Source: Actinomadura sp. J1-007
GTDB lineage: Bacteria > Actinomycetota > Actinomycetes > Streptosporangiales > Streptosporangiaceae
Direction of reading: 5' to 3'
Assembly (NCBI RefSeq): GCF_009793335.1
Contig: NZ_WING01000001.1
Span: forward strand, 2,480,001 to 2,544,000
Length of the DNA stretch: 64,000 bases
This document shows positions 35,827 through 42,547 of this stretch, piece by piece (position 1 is the first letter of the stretch; each line of letters starts with the position of its first letter). Under the pieces are notes generated by a model. The model was not told the DNA's origin and made no database searches. It saw only the letters and a list, made by a program, of their open reading frames with translations. A program made the position numbers and the translations under genes.

Positions 35827-36342
35827 TCACAGCGCGAACGGGTCGGCGAACGGGTCGGCCTTCGGCCCGCGCTCGTCATCAGGAACGAACGGATCAGCGA
35901 AGGAGTCAGTCGCCGCAGAAGCCCCGCCAGAGGCGGGGGCAGCCGGAGGCGGATTCAGCAACGGCCCCATGACCGCGTCCTCAAGGTCGGGGTACTTACC
36001 CCGAAGCGCTTCGGGGAACGTGACCGCCAAAAGGTCGGTACGGTTCCTATGTCCCTTTTTCACGAGAAACCCATGCTCCAAGTAGGCGTCCAACGCGGCC
36101 TTCAGCGGCGCGCCGTTGGAGTGGATCCCCATATCTTCGCCGAGTCTCCGACGGGAAACGAACACTTCACCCGTCTGCCGGTTCAGGAAGTTGAGAAGCC
36201 CGACCATGTACAGAAGCCCGTTGTCTGGCTCGACCTTGCCCCGTAGGCAGCCATCCTTATGCGTGATCTCCTCGTACAACATCTCCAGGTACAGCCACTT
36301 GAACTGGTGCGTGAAGTCCAGCGCCCGACACGGCTTGGCCAT
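35827..36342 (-). CDS. Helix-turn-helix phage-type protein with C-terminal DPF repeats
   Basis: 171 residues from ATG 36342 (MAKPCRALDFTHQFKWLYLE). The middle (VSRRRLGEDMGIHSNGAPLK, YLEHGFLVKKGHRNRTDLLA) has the winged-helix pattern of phage replication or regulatory proteins. The C-terminal 40 residues are disordered and carry three DPF motifs in SFADPFVPDD and ADPFADPFAL. Short DPF-like peptides can bind partner proteins such as clamps; here that is only speculation. It is separated from the capsid gene by a hairpin. Confidence 0.55.
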   Translation of the reverse strand: MAKPCRALDFTHQFKWLYLEMLYEEITHKDGCLRGKVEPDNGLLYMVGLLNFLNRQTGEVFVSRRRLGEDMGIHSNGAPLKAALDAYLEHGFLVKKGHRNRTDLLAVTFPEALRGKYPDLEDAVMGPLLNPPPAAPASGGASAATDSFADPFVPDDERGPKADPFADPFAL

Positions 36343-36666
36343 CGACAACCTCCCCAAGCCGCCAGCCTTGCGCGTGACGGCCACCGGACAGAACTATCCG
36401 AAGCTGGAGTGATCTACCAAACCGGGCCACCTCACACCACGCCCCAACGAAGGAAGCCAGCCAGCACCGGACGGCCCCAAGCAGAGCTTGGAGGTTTCCC
36501 ACAGGCTCGACACACCAACGCGGCCCCGACCAGGCGGGAGACGAGTCCGCTGACGCGGTGATCTTTTGCGGAAACCTACAACCCCCGTCCCGGTTCCGGG
36601 GCGGAGCTGGGCCGGGCCGGGCCCGCCGGTGGCGGTCTTGGGGTGATGGGATCTACAAGTTGGGGG
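36343..36666. other. Gap, no gene seen
   Basis: 324 bp between the helix-turn-helix gene and the hydroxymethylbilane-synthase-like gene. GC-rich runs near 36580-36640 could form a terminator for the latter. No frame is supported. Confidence 0.35.
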
Positions 36667-37653
36667 TCAGTGGGGGATGCCGTCGATGAGGTCGCGGGCT
36701 CCCTTGCGCAGCAGATCCCCGGCGACGTACGCGCCCAGGTCCGCGCCCTTTGTCGGGGGCGACCATTCGTGCGAGTGGACGAATTGGGAGCCGTCGCGGG
36801 TGAACACCATGGCGCGTAGCCCGAGCTGGCCGTCACGTTCGAACTGTGCGTGTCCGGCGATGGGGCTGTTGCAGTGGCCCCTCAGTCCGTGAAGCATCGT
36901 GCGTTCAGCGCTCACGCACTGCCGGGTCGGGCGGTGATCCAGCAGGCGGACCAGTTCCACCACATCGGCGTCACGCTGGCGGCAATCGACCGCCAGCACG
37001 CCCGCCCCTACGGCGGGGATGATGTCCAGAGCATCGCCCGGCCGCTCGATGCCGAGCCGGGCCAGGCTGATGCGCGCCAGCACGATGGCGTCGAAGTCCT
37101 CACCGGCGTCCAGGCGGCCCAGCCGCGAATTGACGTTCCCCCGCAGAGACTCGACCCGCAGGTCCGGCCGGATCTGCTGAAGCTGGGCGCGCCTGCGCAC
37201 CGCCGAGGTACCGACCCGCGCCCCAGTGGGAAGCTCGGCCATCCGCTCGATCTGGGAGGCCATCGGGAACAGCATCACATCGGCGGTGTCCTCCCGCTGG
37301 ACGTAGGCCGCGAACGCCAGTCCCTCAGGCCGGGGCACATCCCCCGGAACGTCCTTGAGGCAGTGGACCGCGATGTCCACCCGGCCCGTGAGCAGAGCCC
37401 GGTCGATCTCCCGCATGAACGCGCCCTTGCCGCCCAACTCGCCCAGGTGGCCCCGGTGCCGGTCCCCGGCGGTCTGAATCCCCACCACCTCAACCCGGAC
37501 GCTGGCCAACTCCTCAAGCCGCCCGGCGACATGGCGCGCCTGCACCAACGCCAGCGGCGAGGTACGAGTCCCCAACCGCAGCACCCCACCCCCGCCCGAC
37601 CAGGAGAACGCGGGCTCGATCCCGGCATGTCCAACGCGCACGACCTCGGTCAC
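36667..37653 (-). CDS. Hydroxymethylbilane synthase (porphobilinogen deaminase)-like protein
   Basis: About 328 residues from GTG 37653; starts between 37584 and 37713 are possible. Domain motifs are all present: RLGTRTSPLALVQARHVAGR, GELGGKGAFMREIDRALL, VHCLKDVPGDVP (catalytic Asp of the KD pair; Ser of the usual HSMKDVP is Cys), GTSAVRRRAQLQQIRPDL, SLRGNVNSRLGRLD and the cofactor-binding Cys in LRGHCNSPIAGHAQF. The family joins four porphobilinogens for tetrapyrrole synthesis. It looks catalytically complete but diverged, and it stands alone with no other haem gene, inside a mobile element. A cargo paralogue is the likeliest reading. Confidence 0.8.
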   Translation of the reverse strand: MTEVVRVGHAGIEPAFSWSGGGGVLRLGTRTSPLALVQARHVAGRLEELASVRVEVVGIQTAGDRHRGHLGELGGKGAFMREIDRALLTGRVDIAVHCLKDVPGDVPRPEGLAFAAYVQREDTADVMLFPMASQIERMAELPTGARVGTSAVRRRAQLQQIRPDLRVESLRGNVNSRLGRLDAGEDFDAIVLARISLARLGIERPGDALDIIPAVGAGVLAVDCRQRDADVVELVRLLDHRPTRQCVSAERTMLHGLRGHCNSPIAGHAQFERDGQLGLRAMVFTRDGSQFVHSHEWSPPTKGADLGAYVAGDLLRKGARDLIDGIPH

Positions 37654-37850
37654 AAACGAGACCCTAGCCCCGCCGTTCGCCGGTGCTCCCTCGTTCACCT
37701 CACGACTCCCCATCTCCTTGGATGGAACCTGACCCGCCCCCGGCTGAGGGCGGGTCAGGGCTTGAACCTCTGGGCGGGCCCGGCCTGGGTGGTGCTTTGT
37801 CGGACCACACGGGAACTTCAGTGGCTGGCCGCCCACCCGCCCAGAGGCGT

Positions 37851-38033
37851 CTACGGGGAAGGATCACCCTGCGGGGTGTCCTCCCGGTCCAACTCAGCGA
37901 TCAAGGTCTCGGCGTAGGCGTGGACCTCTGCGACCTTGCCCCGCAGCATCCCGGCCCGCCCCATCGCCTCGTGATACGCCGCCCTGGCGACCTCCAACGC
38001 CTGCCCCAGAACCTCGGCCGTGACCGGCGCCAT
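37851..38033 (-). CDS. Small helical hypothetical protein
   Basis: 60 residues from ATG 38033 (MAPVTAEVLGQALEVARAAY). Two amphipathic helices with heptad character (HEAMGRAGMLRGKVAEVHAY, AETLIAELDRED). The start overlaps the stop of the next small gene upstream (TGATG), implying coupled translation. Function unknown. Confidence 0.55.
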   Translation of the reverse strand: MAPVTAEVLGQALEVARAAYHEAMGRAGMLRGKVAEVHAYAETLIAELDREDTPQGDPSP

Positions 38034-38176
38034 CACAACCTCCGAAGAAAGCGCCGGCCACACGCCACCAACTCCGGGCCCACCACGAACCCGAACGCCG
38101 CCCCGGCCGCGAACACCACCGCACCCGAAGCAAGAAGCAAGCCCGCAACCTCACTCAACCGCCCCGGCCCCATCAC
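38033..38176 (-). CDS. Very small membrane protein (47 residues)
   Basis: GTG 38176 or ATG 38173 begins a 46-47-residue frame with one long hydrophobic segment (EVAGLLLASGAVVFAAGAAF) and a basic tail (CGRRFLRRL). Its start overlaps the stop of the 112-residue gene upstream and its stop overlaps the next start, so three genes are chained by coupling. Not recognised. Confidence 0.5.
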   Translation of the reverse strand: MMGPGRLSEVAGLLLASGAVVFAAGAAFGFVVGPELVACGRRFLRRL

Positions 38177-38511
38177 CGAGACACCCTCCGAACATGCGCG
38201 CCCACCTCAACGCCGACCACACGCGCCACCCCGGCCGAATCGTCAACCGTGCCGATCGTCTGGCCCGTGCAATCCCACACGAACCACCACGCACCATCCA
38301 CGTAGTCACAACCGACCTCAACCCAACGACCCGGCAACTCGGCGTTGATCACATGCAACACCGGCGTCCCCTCGCGCGGCACCACACCGCACGACATCCC
38401 ACCGTGCTCGCCCACGGCGGCTTCAAGCGCAGACAGATACGAGCGCCGACCATCATCAGGCATCGGCTGATCAGCGGAAACCCTCGCGTGTCGCGGGCTG
38501 TGGTGACTCAT
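38173..38511 (-). CDS. Hypothetical protein of the element regulatory cluster
   Basis: 112 residues. The C-terminal half is beta-rich (PVLHVINAELPGRWVEVGCD, GAWWFVWDCTGQTIGTVDDS). No family is recognised. It is downstream of the XRE regulator on the same strand and is coupled to two smaller genes. Confidence 0.6.
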   Translation of the reverse strand: MSHHSPRHARVSADQPMPDDGRRSYLSALEAAVGEHGGMSCGVVPREGTPVLHVINAELPGRWVEVGCDYVDGAWWFVWDCTGQTIGTVDDSAGVARVVGVEVGAHVRRVSR

Positions 38512-38568
38512 GCCAAGGACGGTAGAAGCGTCTTCCTCAGCCAGTCCAGAAAGTTGAACGAAGTTGAA

Positions 38569-39414
38569 TCAGATCTCGGAGGCGAGTTCCTCGGTCGCTT
38601 GAGTGATGAGGCTTCGGGCCTCTGACCCGTACACGGCAGAGGCGGCAAGCCTGTCAAAGGCCCGGCGGTACACCGCTACCTCGTGAGACTGGGTCAATTT
38701 GACCTCGGCTGAGATTGTTTCAAACAACACTTCTCGGTCATCCATGATCCAAAATCCATGGAGTGGAAAGTACTTGTGCGGGGCCCGGGTTGGAATGATT
38801 CCGAGGTGCAGGCGAGGAAGGGAGGAGAGCGTCAACAGCCTATCCAGTTGACCTCTCGTGACGTGGCTGGGAACTACACCGATCGTCAGCGCTGCTTGGG
38901 TGATGACCATGTGAAATTTTCGCTCTCCACGGTAAAGGACTTGCTGCCTGAACATCCGGGCCTCTACGCCCGCTTCGGTGTCATTAGGAAGACCGTGAAA
39001 GTCGACAGTCATCGCAAGCATTGTTTCGGCATATTCAGCCGTCTGAAGCAAGCCAGGAATGAACAAAGGCTCGAAGACGCGAAAGAAGTTCGTCTCCGCC
39101 TCGAACGTCGAACTCAGTTTTTGACGCTGCCTCGTGCCCGAACGAAGTTGCCTGCGCCACTCCATGAACATGGTGTCAATGGAACGCACCGTCGCAATAA
39201 GGTCATCTCGTTCCCACTCGGCATCACAAACACGACACCACTTGCGAACGTGATCCTCTGAAATGTTGATCGCACCATGCTCGATTTTGGAGACAAGCGA
39301 AGGATGCCAACCAGCCTGGGCAGCCAACGCCCTGCCCGTCAGATCGGCATCTTTACGTATGCCCTTGAGACGGGCACCTAGTGCCTTACGGGCTTGACGG
39401 GCAGGGGTGGACAC
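38569..39414 (-). CDS. XRE-family regulator (HTH plus DUF5753)
   Basis: 281 residues from GTG 39414. It has an N-terminal helix-turn-helix (LTGRALAAQAGWHPSLVSKI) and a C-terminal DUF5753 domain (FRVFEPLFIPGLLQTAEYAE, and LGIIPTRAPHKYFPLHGFWI). In actinobacteria these regulators pair with DUF397 or DUF6879 partners; the next gene upstream is a DUF6879 protein, 9 bp away. Base composition is lower in GC than the chromosome genes. It could control element lysogeny or excision, but that is inferred. Confidence 0.88.
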   Translation of the reverse strand: MSTPARQARKALGARLKGIRKDADLTGRALAAQAGWHPSLVSKIEHGAINISEDHVRKWCRVCDAEWERDDLIATVRSIDTMFMEWRRQLRSGTRQRQKLSSTFEAETNFFRVFEPLFIPGLLQTAEYAETMLAMTVDFHGLPNDTEAGVEARMFRQQVLYRGERKFHMVITQAALTIGVVPSHVTRGQLDRLLTLSSLPRLHLGIIPTRAPHKYFPLHGFWIMDDREVLFETISAEVKLTQSHEVAVYRRAFDRLAASAVYGSEARSLITQATEELASEI

Positions 39415-39423
39415 GTGACGAGG

Positions 39424-39939
39424 CTATCGATTCACGTACTGACCGAACGGTATAGCCCTTGACCAGGCCACATCGCGCACGGCCAGGTAGCGAGCCAGCA
39501 GGCCGGGAGACTGTTCGACCGCGAACCCCGCCGAACCACCATCCTGCTTAAAGAGACTGAGGATGAGTCGGTCGTCATCCAGTATCCAACAGTCCTCTTC
39601 AGGAAACTCGATGTCCTTTGCCATGGCGCGTGGCAGGTACCGAACGTTCTCACCGGCAGAGACATTGAGCGGCGTAACGCTGATACTCCACTCGGTGTAC
39701 TCGGAATGAGGTTCGGAAACCAAGCGAAGACGTTGGACATCGACGCCATTCGCGACGAGTTCGCGAATGAACTGGAGCCAGTCTTCCAGCCATGCGAAGT
39801 CGTCAGGCTCGCCCTTTCTCCATCGATCCAGTGGAGCCTCTTCGAACTCCACGCTGTACGTGTCGCGCAACTCCAGATGCCAAGCACGCTCGGCGGAGCG
39901 AAGCATGGATTGGAACTGGTGATATTCGATTGGCTCCAT
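39424..39939 (-). CDS. DUF6879 family protein
   Basis: 171 residues: MEPIEYHQFQSMLRSAERAW, HLELRDTYSVEFEEAPLDRW, WSISVTPLNVSAGENVRYLP and FPEEDCWILDDDRLILSLF. This matches the small acidic DUF6879 family that partners XRE/DUF5753 regulators in streptomycete-like genomes. The reaction, if any, is unknown. It sits 8 bp downstream of the duplicated-domain gene. Confidence 0.82.
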   Translation of the reverse strand: MEPIEYHQFQSMLRSAERAWHLELRDTYSVEFEEAPLDRWRKGEPDDFAWLEDWLQFIRELVANGVDVQRLRLVSEPHSEYTEWSISVTPLNVSAGENVRYLPRAMAKDIEFPEEDCWILDDDRLILSLFKQDGGSAGFAVEQSPGLLARYLAVRDVAWSRAIPFGQYVNR

Positions 39940-39947
39940 GTAACTCC

Positions 39948-40316
39948 TTACACGAGTAGAGCCATGATTTTCTTGGGGATCTCCACACAGGTCTCGTGGT
40001 TCGGAATTTCCATTTTCCTGATTGCGATCTCATCCGTGACGCGAGCGCCACGGATGATGTAGTTCCCCTTGTTGTTGACGTGCACGATGGGCGGCACCAG
40101 GTTCTCAATATGACCGCTCATGCCATCCTTGGAGAGGTGGGTCATCAGGCGTGGCGGCACCTCCACGAGTGTTTCGCTATCGGACAGGGTCAGTTCCCCG
40201 ATTATGGTGGGGTCAGTGACGATCCACCCCTGAACGAGGTACGAATCGCGGTCGGTCGCGTACAAGGTCGGACTCTGACCACTGGTCGTCTCCTTGCCCA
40301 GGAACACTAGATGCAT
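39948..40316 (-). CDS. Hypothetical protein with an internal domain duplication
   Basis: 122 residues from ATG 40316 (MHLVFLGKETTSGQSPTLYA). Two similar units follow one another: YLVQGWIVTDPTIIGELTLS plus ETLVEVPPRLMTHL, and YIIRGARVTDEIAIRKMEIP plus ETCVEIPKKIMALL. Single-unit relatives occur beside XRE/DUF6879 genes in related bacteria. Function unknown; it is probably the first gene of this regulatory operon. Confidence 0.65.
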   Translation of the reverse strand: MHLVFLGKETTSGQSPTLYATDRDSYLVQGWIVTDPTIIGELTLSDSETLVEVPPRLMTHLSKDGMSGHIENLVPPIVHVNNKGNYIIRGARVTDEIAIRKMEIPNHETCVEIPKKIMALLV

Positions 40317-40588
40317 GATCCGCCCTCTCGGCCTTGATTGAACGAAGTTGCACGACCCCAGCGATAGTTGAACGTCACGGGCGGTCCAGTCAAGAGGCCG
40401 CCGCCCTACCGCCCCAAACACCTCCACGTTCATCCCCCATGCGATCCCCACGGATGGGGCTCAGTGGGGCTCCAAGGGTCTCCAAAGGACCGAAGAAGGT
40501 GGGCGCCTGGCACGCGCCCTGACCTGCAAGAAGGATGTTCAGACGACCACTGGCCGGACCAGGCTCCAAACAGCCAAAACCCCCCTCG
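40317..40588. other. Right end of the satellite, no gene seen
   Basis: About 270 bp between the first gene of the regulatory operon and att copy 3. It should contain that operon's promoter and integrase arm sites; no specific motif was resolved. Confidence 0.4.
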
Positions 40589-40629
40589 TTAATCCGTAGG
40601 TTGTGGGTTCGAGTCCCACACGACCCACC
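40589..40629 (+). repeat. att core copy 3 (right end of the satellite)
   Basis: 41 bp, TTAATCCGTAGGTTGTGGG through CGACCCACC, identical to the end of tRNA-Lys. The bases before it do not match the tRNA, so only the 3' part is present. Confidence 0.88.
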
Positions 40630-41096
40630 ACCAGGGCCTCCACGAAAGCCCCCGCCGGTTCCCCCTGCCCCGCCCAACGTTCACTCCGCGTTCACTCATG
40701 GTTCCACCTCAGACTCGGGCACCCGGCTTCCCCCACCGACATCCGAACCGTCCGCCCGTACCGAGGCCGCCCCGCACTAGACATCCGGAACCGGAGCCGA
40801 GCACGATCGCCGCAACCTACCGGGCCAGGCCACCCACAACCGGCTCACGCGATCATCGAATGCGGCGTCCACGGCTGCGCACCGGACAAGACACTACGGA
40901 CGGCCGGGCGTACAAGCTGGTCTCGGCCGATCCCTCCTCGGACGCGACCACCGCACAGCCGACGTCTTCATGCCATCGACGCATCAAGCGCCCACGTGCG
41001 ACACCCAGTAAGTGCCGACAAAACCACCAGCCCTATAGGCTGAGCCACGCCAACGACGCATGCCCCGAACACCGACCCCCATCAACCATGATCACA
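40628..41096. repeat. tRNA downstream segment, copy 2 (duplicate of 23655-24131)
   Basis: Aligns with the sequence after the intact tRNA almost throughout, ending in the extended CRISPR leader before array 2a. This copy is joined to the cas locus, so it is probably the original chromosomal flank of the tRNA gene. Confidence 0.75.
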
Positions 41097-41150
41097 AGCC
41101 AACCGAACAAAAACCCGCACCTTCCCTGACAACGCCGCAGGTCACAAAGC
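41097..41150 (+). promoter_or_regulatory. CRISPR leader-proximal block, array 2a
   Basis: 54 bp starting AGCCAACCGAACAAAAACCC and ending CAGGTCACAAAGC, directly before the first repeat of array 2a. Confidence 0.72.
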
Positions 41151-41639
41151 GTCGGCCCCGCGCCCGCGGGGATGGTTCCTGGGCGGCGCGGGCGCGGCGG
41201 GCGGTTCCTGGGTCGGCCCCGCGCCCGCGGGGATGGTTCAGCCGCCGTGCTCGCCGCGCCGCCGCCGGAGAAGTCGGCCCCGCGCCCGCGGGGATGGTTC
41301 TCCATGCGCCCGGCCATGCGGACCCGCGCCGTAGTCGGCCCCGCGCCCGCGGGGATGGTTCCTGGCCGCCCTGACCTACACGGCCACCGGCGCGGTCGGC
41401 CCCGCGCCCGCGGGGATGGTTCGCGCTCGCGCTGCCCCGGGGAACCCGGCCGCGCGTCGGCCCCGCGCCCGCGGGGATGGTTCCTTGAGTTTGTGGATGG
41501 TGGCCGCCATGTCCGCGTCGGCCCCGCGCCCGCGGGGATGGTTCGGGGGTTGCGGATACTGAACGCGTTGTCGCGGTTGTCGGCCCCGCGCCCGCGGGGA
41601 TGGTTCTGTCCAGGATCACCCGGCGCGCTCCTGTCTCCT
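41151..41639 (+). CRISPR. CRISPR array 2a, 8 repeats, transcribed rightward
   Basis: 28-bp repeats start at 41151, 41212, 41273, 41334, 41395, 41456, 41517 and 41579, with 32-33-nt spacers. They read GTCGGCCCCGCGCCCGCGG then GGATGGTTC. The leader is on the left. The array ends in a chimeric repeat that joins it to array 2b in the opposite orientation. Confidence 0.95.
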
Positions 41640-41669
41640 GTCGGCCCCGCGTCCGGGCGCGGGGCTGAC
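41640..41669. repeat. Chimeric repeat joining arrays 2a and 2b tail to tail
   Basis: The left half (GTCGGCCCCGCG) is from a plus-oriented repeat, and the right half (CGGGCGCGGGGCTGAC) is from a minus-oriented one. The result is a 30-bp near-palindrome at the exact meeting point of two convergent arrays. Confidence 0.85.
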
Positions 41670-41702
41670 GAAGCGCTGGTGCCGTCCATGTCGCCCTCGG
41701 TC

Positions 41703-42217
41703 GAACCACCCCCGCGGGCGCGGGGCTGACGACACGTGCCCGAAAAGCAGGCACACAAGCCGCGAACCATCCCCGCGTGCGCGGGGCTGACGGCGTGTGG
41801 CGGCTGCACCGTGGTCCACCGCGCGAACCATCCCCGCGGGCGCGGGGCTGACGGCCCGGTCTGCCCGTAAGGAACCTCCCTATGAGAACCATCCCCGCGG
41901 GCGCGGGGCTGACCACGGCGGCCGCGTCGAGCTGCTCGCCGAGCGCGAACCATCCCCGCGGGCGCGGGGCTGACTTCGCGTAAGTGTCCGTCGCCCAGGT
42001 GGCCGCGGAACCATCCCCGCGGGCGCGGGGCTGACCTCTGGGCCGCGATCAGTCCGCAACGTGGCCTGGAACCATCCCCGCGGGCGCGGGGCTGACACAA
42101 GGCCCTCGGACCGCAGAGCTGACAGCGCCGAACCATCCCCGCGGGCGCGGGGCTGACTGGCCAGCACCCTACCAATCCGAAAGCCGCCGTGAACCATCCC
42201 GCGGGCGCGGGGCTGAC
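41703..42217 (-). CRISPR. CRISPR array 2b, 9 repeats, transcribed leftward from cas2
   Basis: Repeats at 41703, 41764, 41825, 41886, 41947, 42008, 42069, 42130 and 42191. On the minus strand they read GTCAGCCCCGCGCCCGCGG then GGATGGTTC, with A where array 2a has G at position 4. The leader-proximal copy (42191-42217) is 27 bp, lacking one C/G. The array abuts cas2 with only 18 bp between repeat and stop codon. Confidence 0.95.
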
Positions 42218-42271
42218 ACTTGTTGACCTGGTGTTTTATCCCGTGGGTGGGCTGTTTTCGTTTGGTTGGTT
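42218..42271 (-). promoter_or_regulatory. CRISPR leader-proximal block, array 2b, overlapping the cas2 3' end
   Basis: Read on the minus strand this is again 54 bp from AACCAACCAAACGAAAAC to CAGGTCAACAAGT, ending at the first repeat. Bases 42236-42271 are also the last codons and stop of cas2 (NQPNENSPPTG). Confidence 0.7.
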
Positions 42272-42547
42272 TCGGCGGCGGGCGGACAGGATGAGGCCGT
42301 CGAAGTCGACGGGTTTCCAGCGGTCTTTGCCGGCGGTGCGGACGGACCAGCCTTGTTCGTTGGCGGCTGGTTCTACGAGGATGGCTTGGCCGTCGCCGAT
42401 TCGGGTGGCGAGTAGGTCCCAGAGGCGGTCGCGGATGCGGCGGCTGGGGTTGCCGACGAAGACTCCGGCGTGTACTTCGACCATCCAGCGGGTGAGGTGG
42501 CCGCGGAGTCCTTCTGGTGCGGCGATGAGGACGACGACGGTGGTCAT
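42236..42547 (-). CDS. cas2: CRISPR-associated endonuclease Cas2, type I-E
   Basis: 103 residues of Cas2e/CasF: MTTVVVLIAAPEGLRGHLTR, WMVEVHAGVFVGNPSRRIRD, WDLLATRIGDGQAILVEPA and a C-terminal tail. With Cas1 it forms the spacer-integration complex. The start overlaps the cas1 stop (ATGA). The last ~11 residues are encoded by DNA that also forms the leader-proximal block of array 2b. Confidence 0.95.
   Translation of the reverse strand: MTTVVVLIAAPEGLRGHLTRWMVEVHAGVFVGNPSRRIRDRLWDLLATRIGDGQAILVEPAANEQGWSVRTAGKDRWKPVDFDGLILSARRRNQPNENSPPTG

Larger units (their letters stand above)
29536..40629. mobile_element. Integrated ~11.1-kb element, candidate capsid-encoding phage satellite
   Basis: Bounded by att copies 2 and 3. 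All recognised genes are on the minus strand: integrase, excisionase, DUF3987-type replication ATPase, Cys-rich protein, P27-type terminase small subunit, major capsid protein, a helix-turn-helix protein, a hydroxymethylbilane-synthase-like protein, three small coupled genes, an XRE regulator, a DUF6879 protein and a duplicated-domain protein. It lacks tail, portal, large terminase and lysis genes, so it cannot make a phage alone. That composition resembles capsid-forming phage-inducible islands more than a decayed prophage or a pSAM2-type conjugative element, since no FtsK-like transfer gene is present. Confidence 0.75.

Noticed and set aside
36576..36836. Small minus-strand frame at the end of the HMBS-like gene
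   Set aside because: Overlaps the conserved C-terminal part of the HMBS-like gene in another frame and has a Pro/Arg-rich translation.
29536..40629. Element as a pSAM2-like conjugative element
   Set aside because: Integrase, excisionase and replication gene would fit, but no FtsK/TraB-like transfer gene or Spd genes are present, while capsid and terminase genes are.
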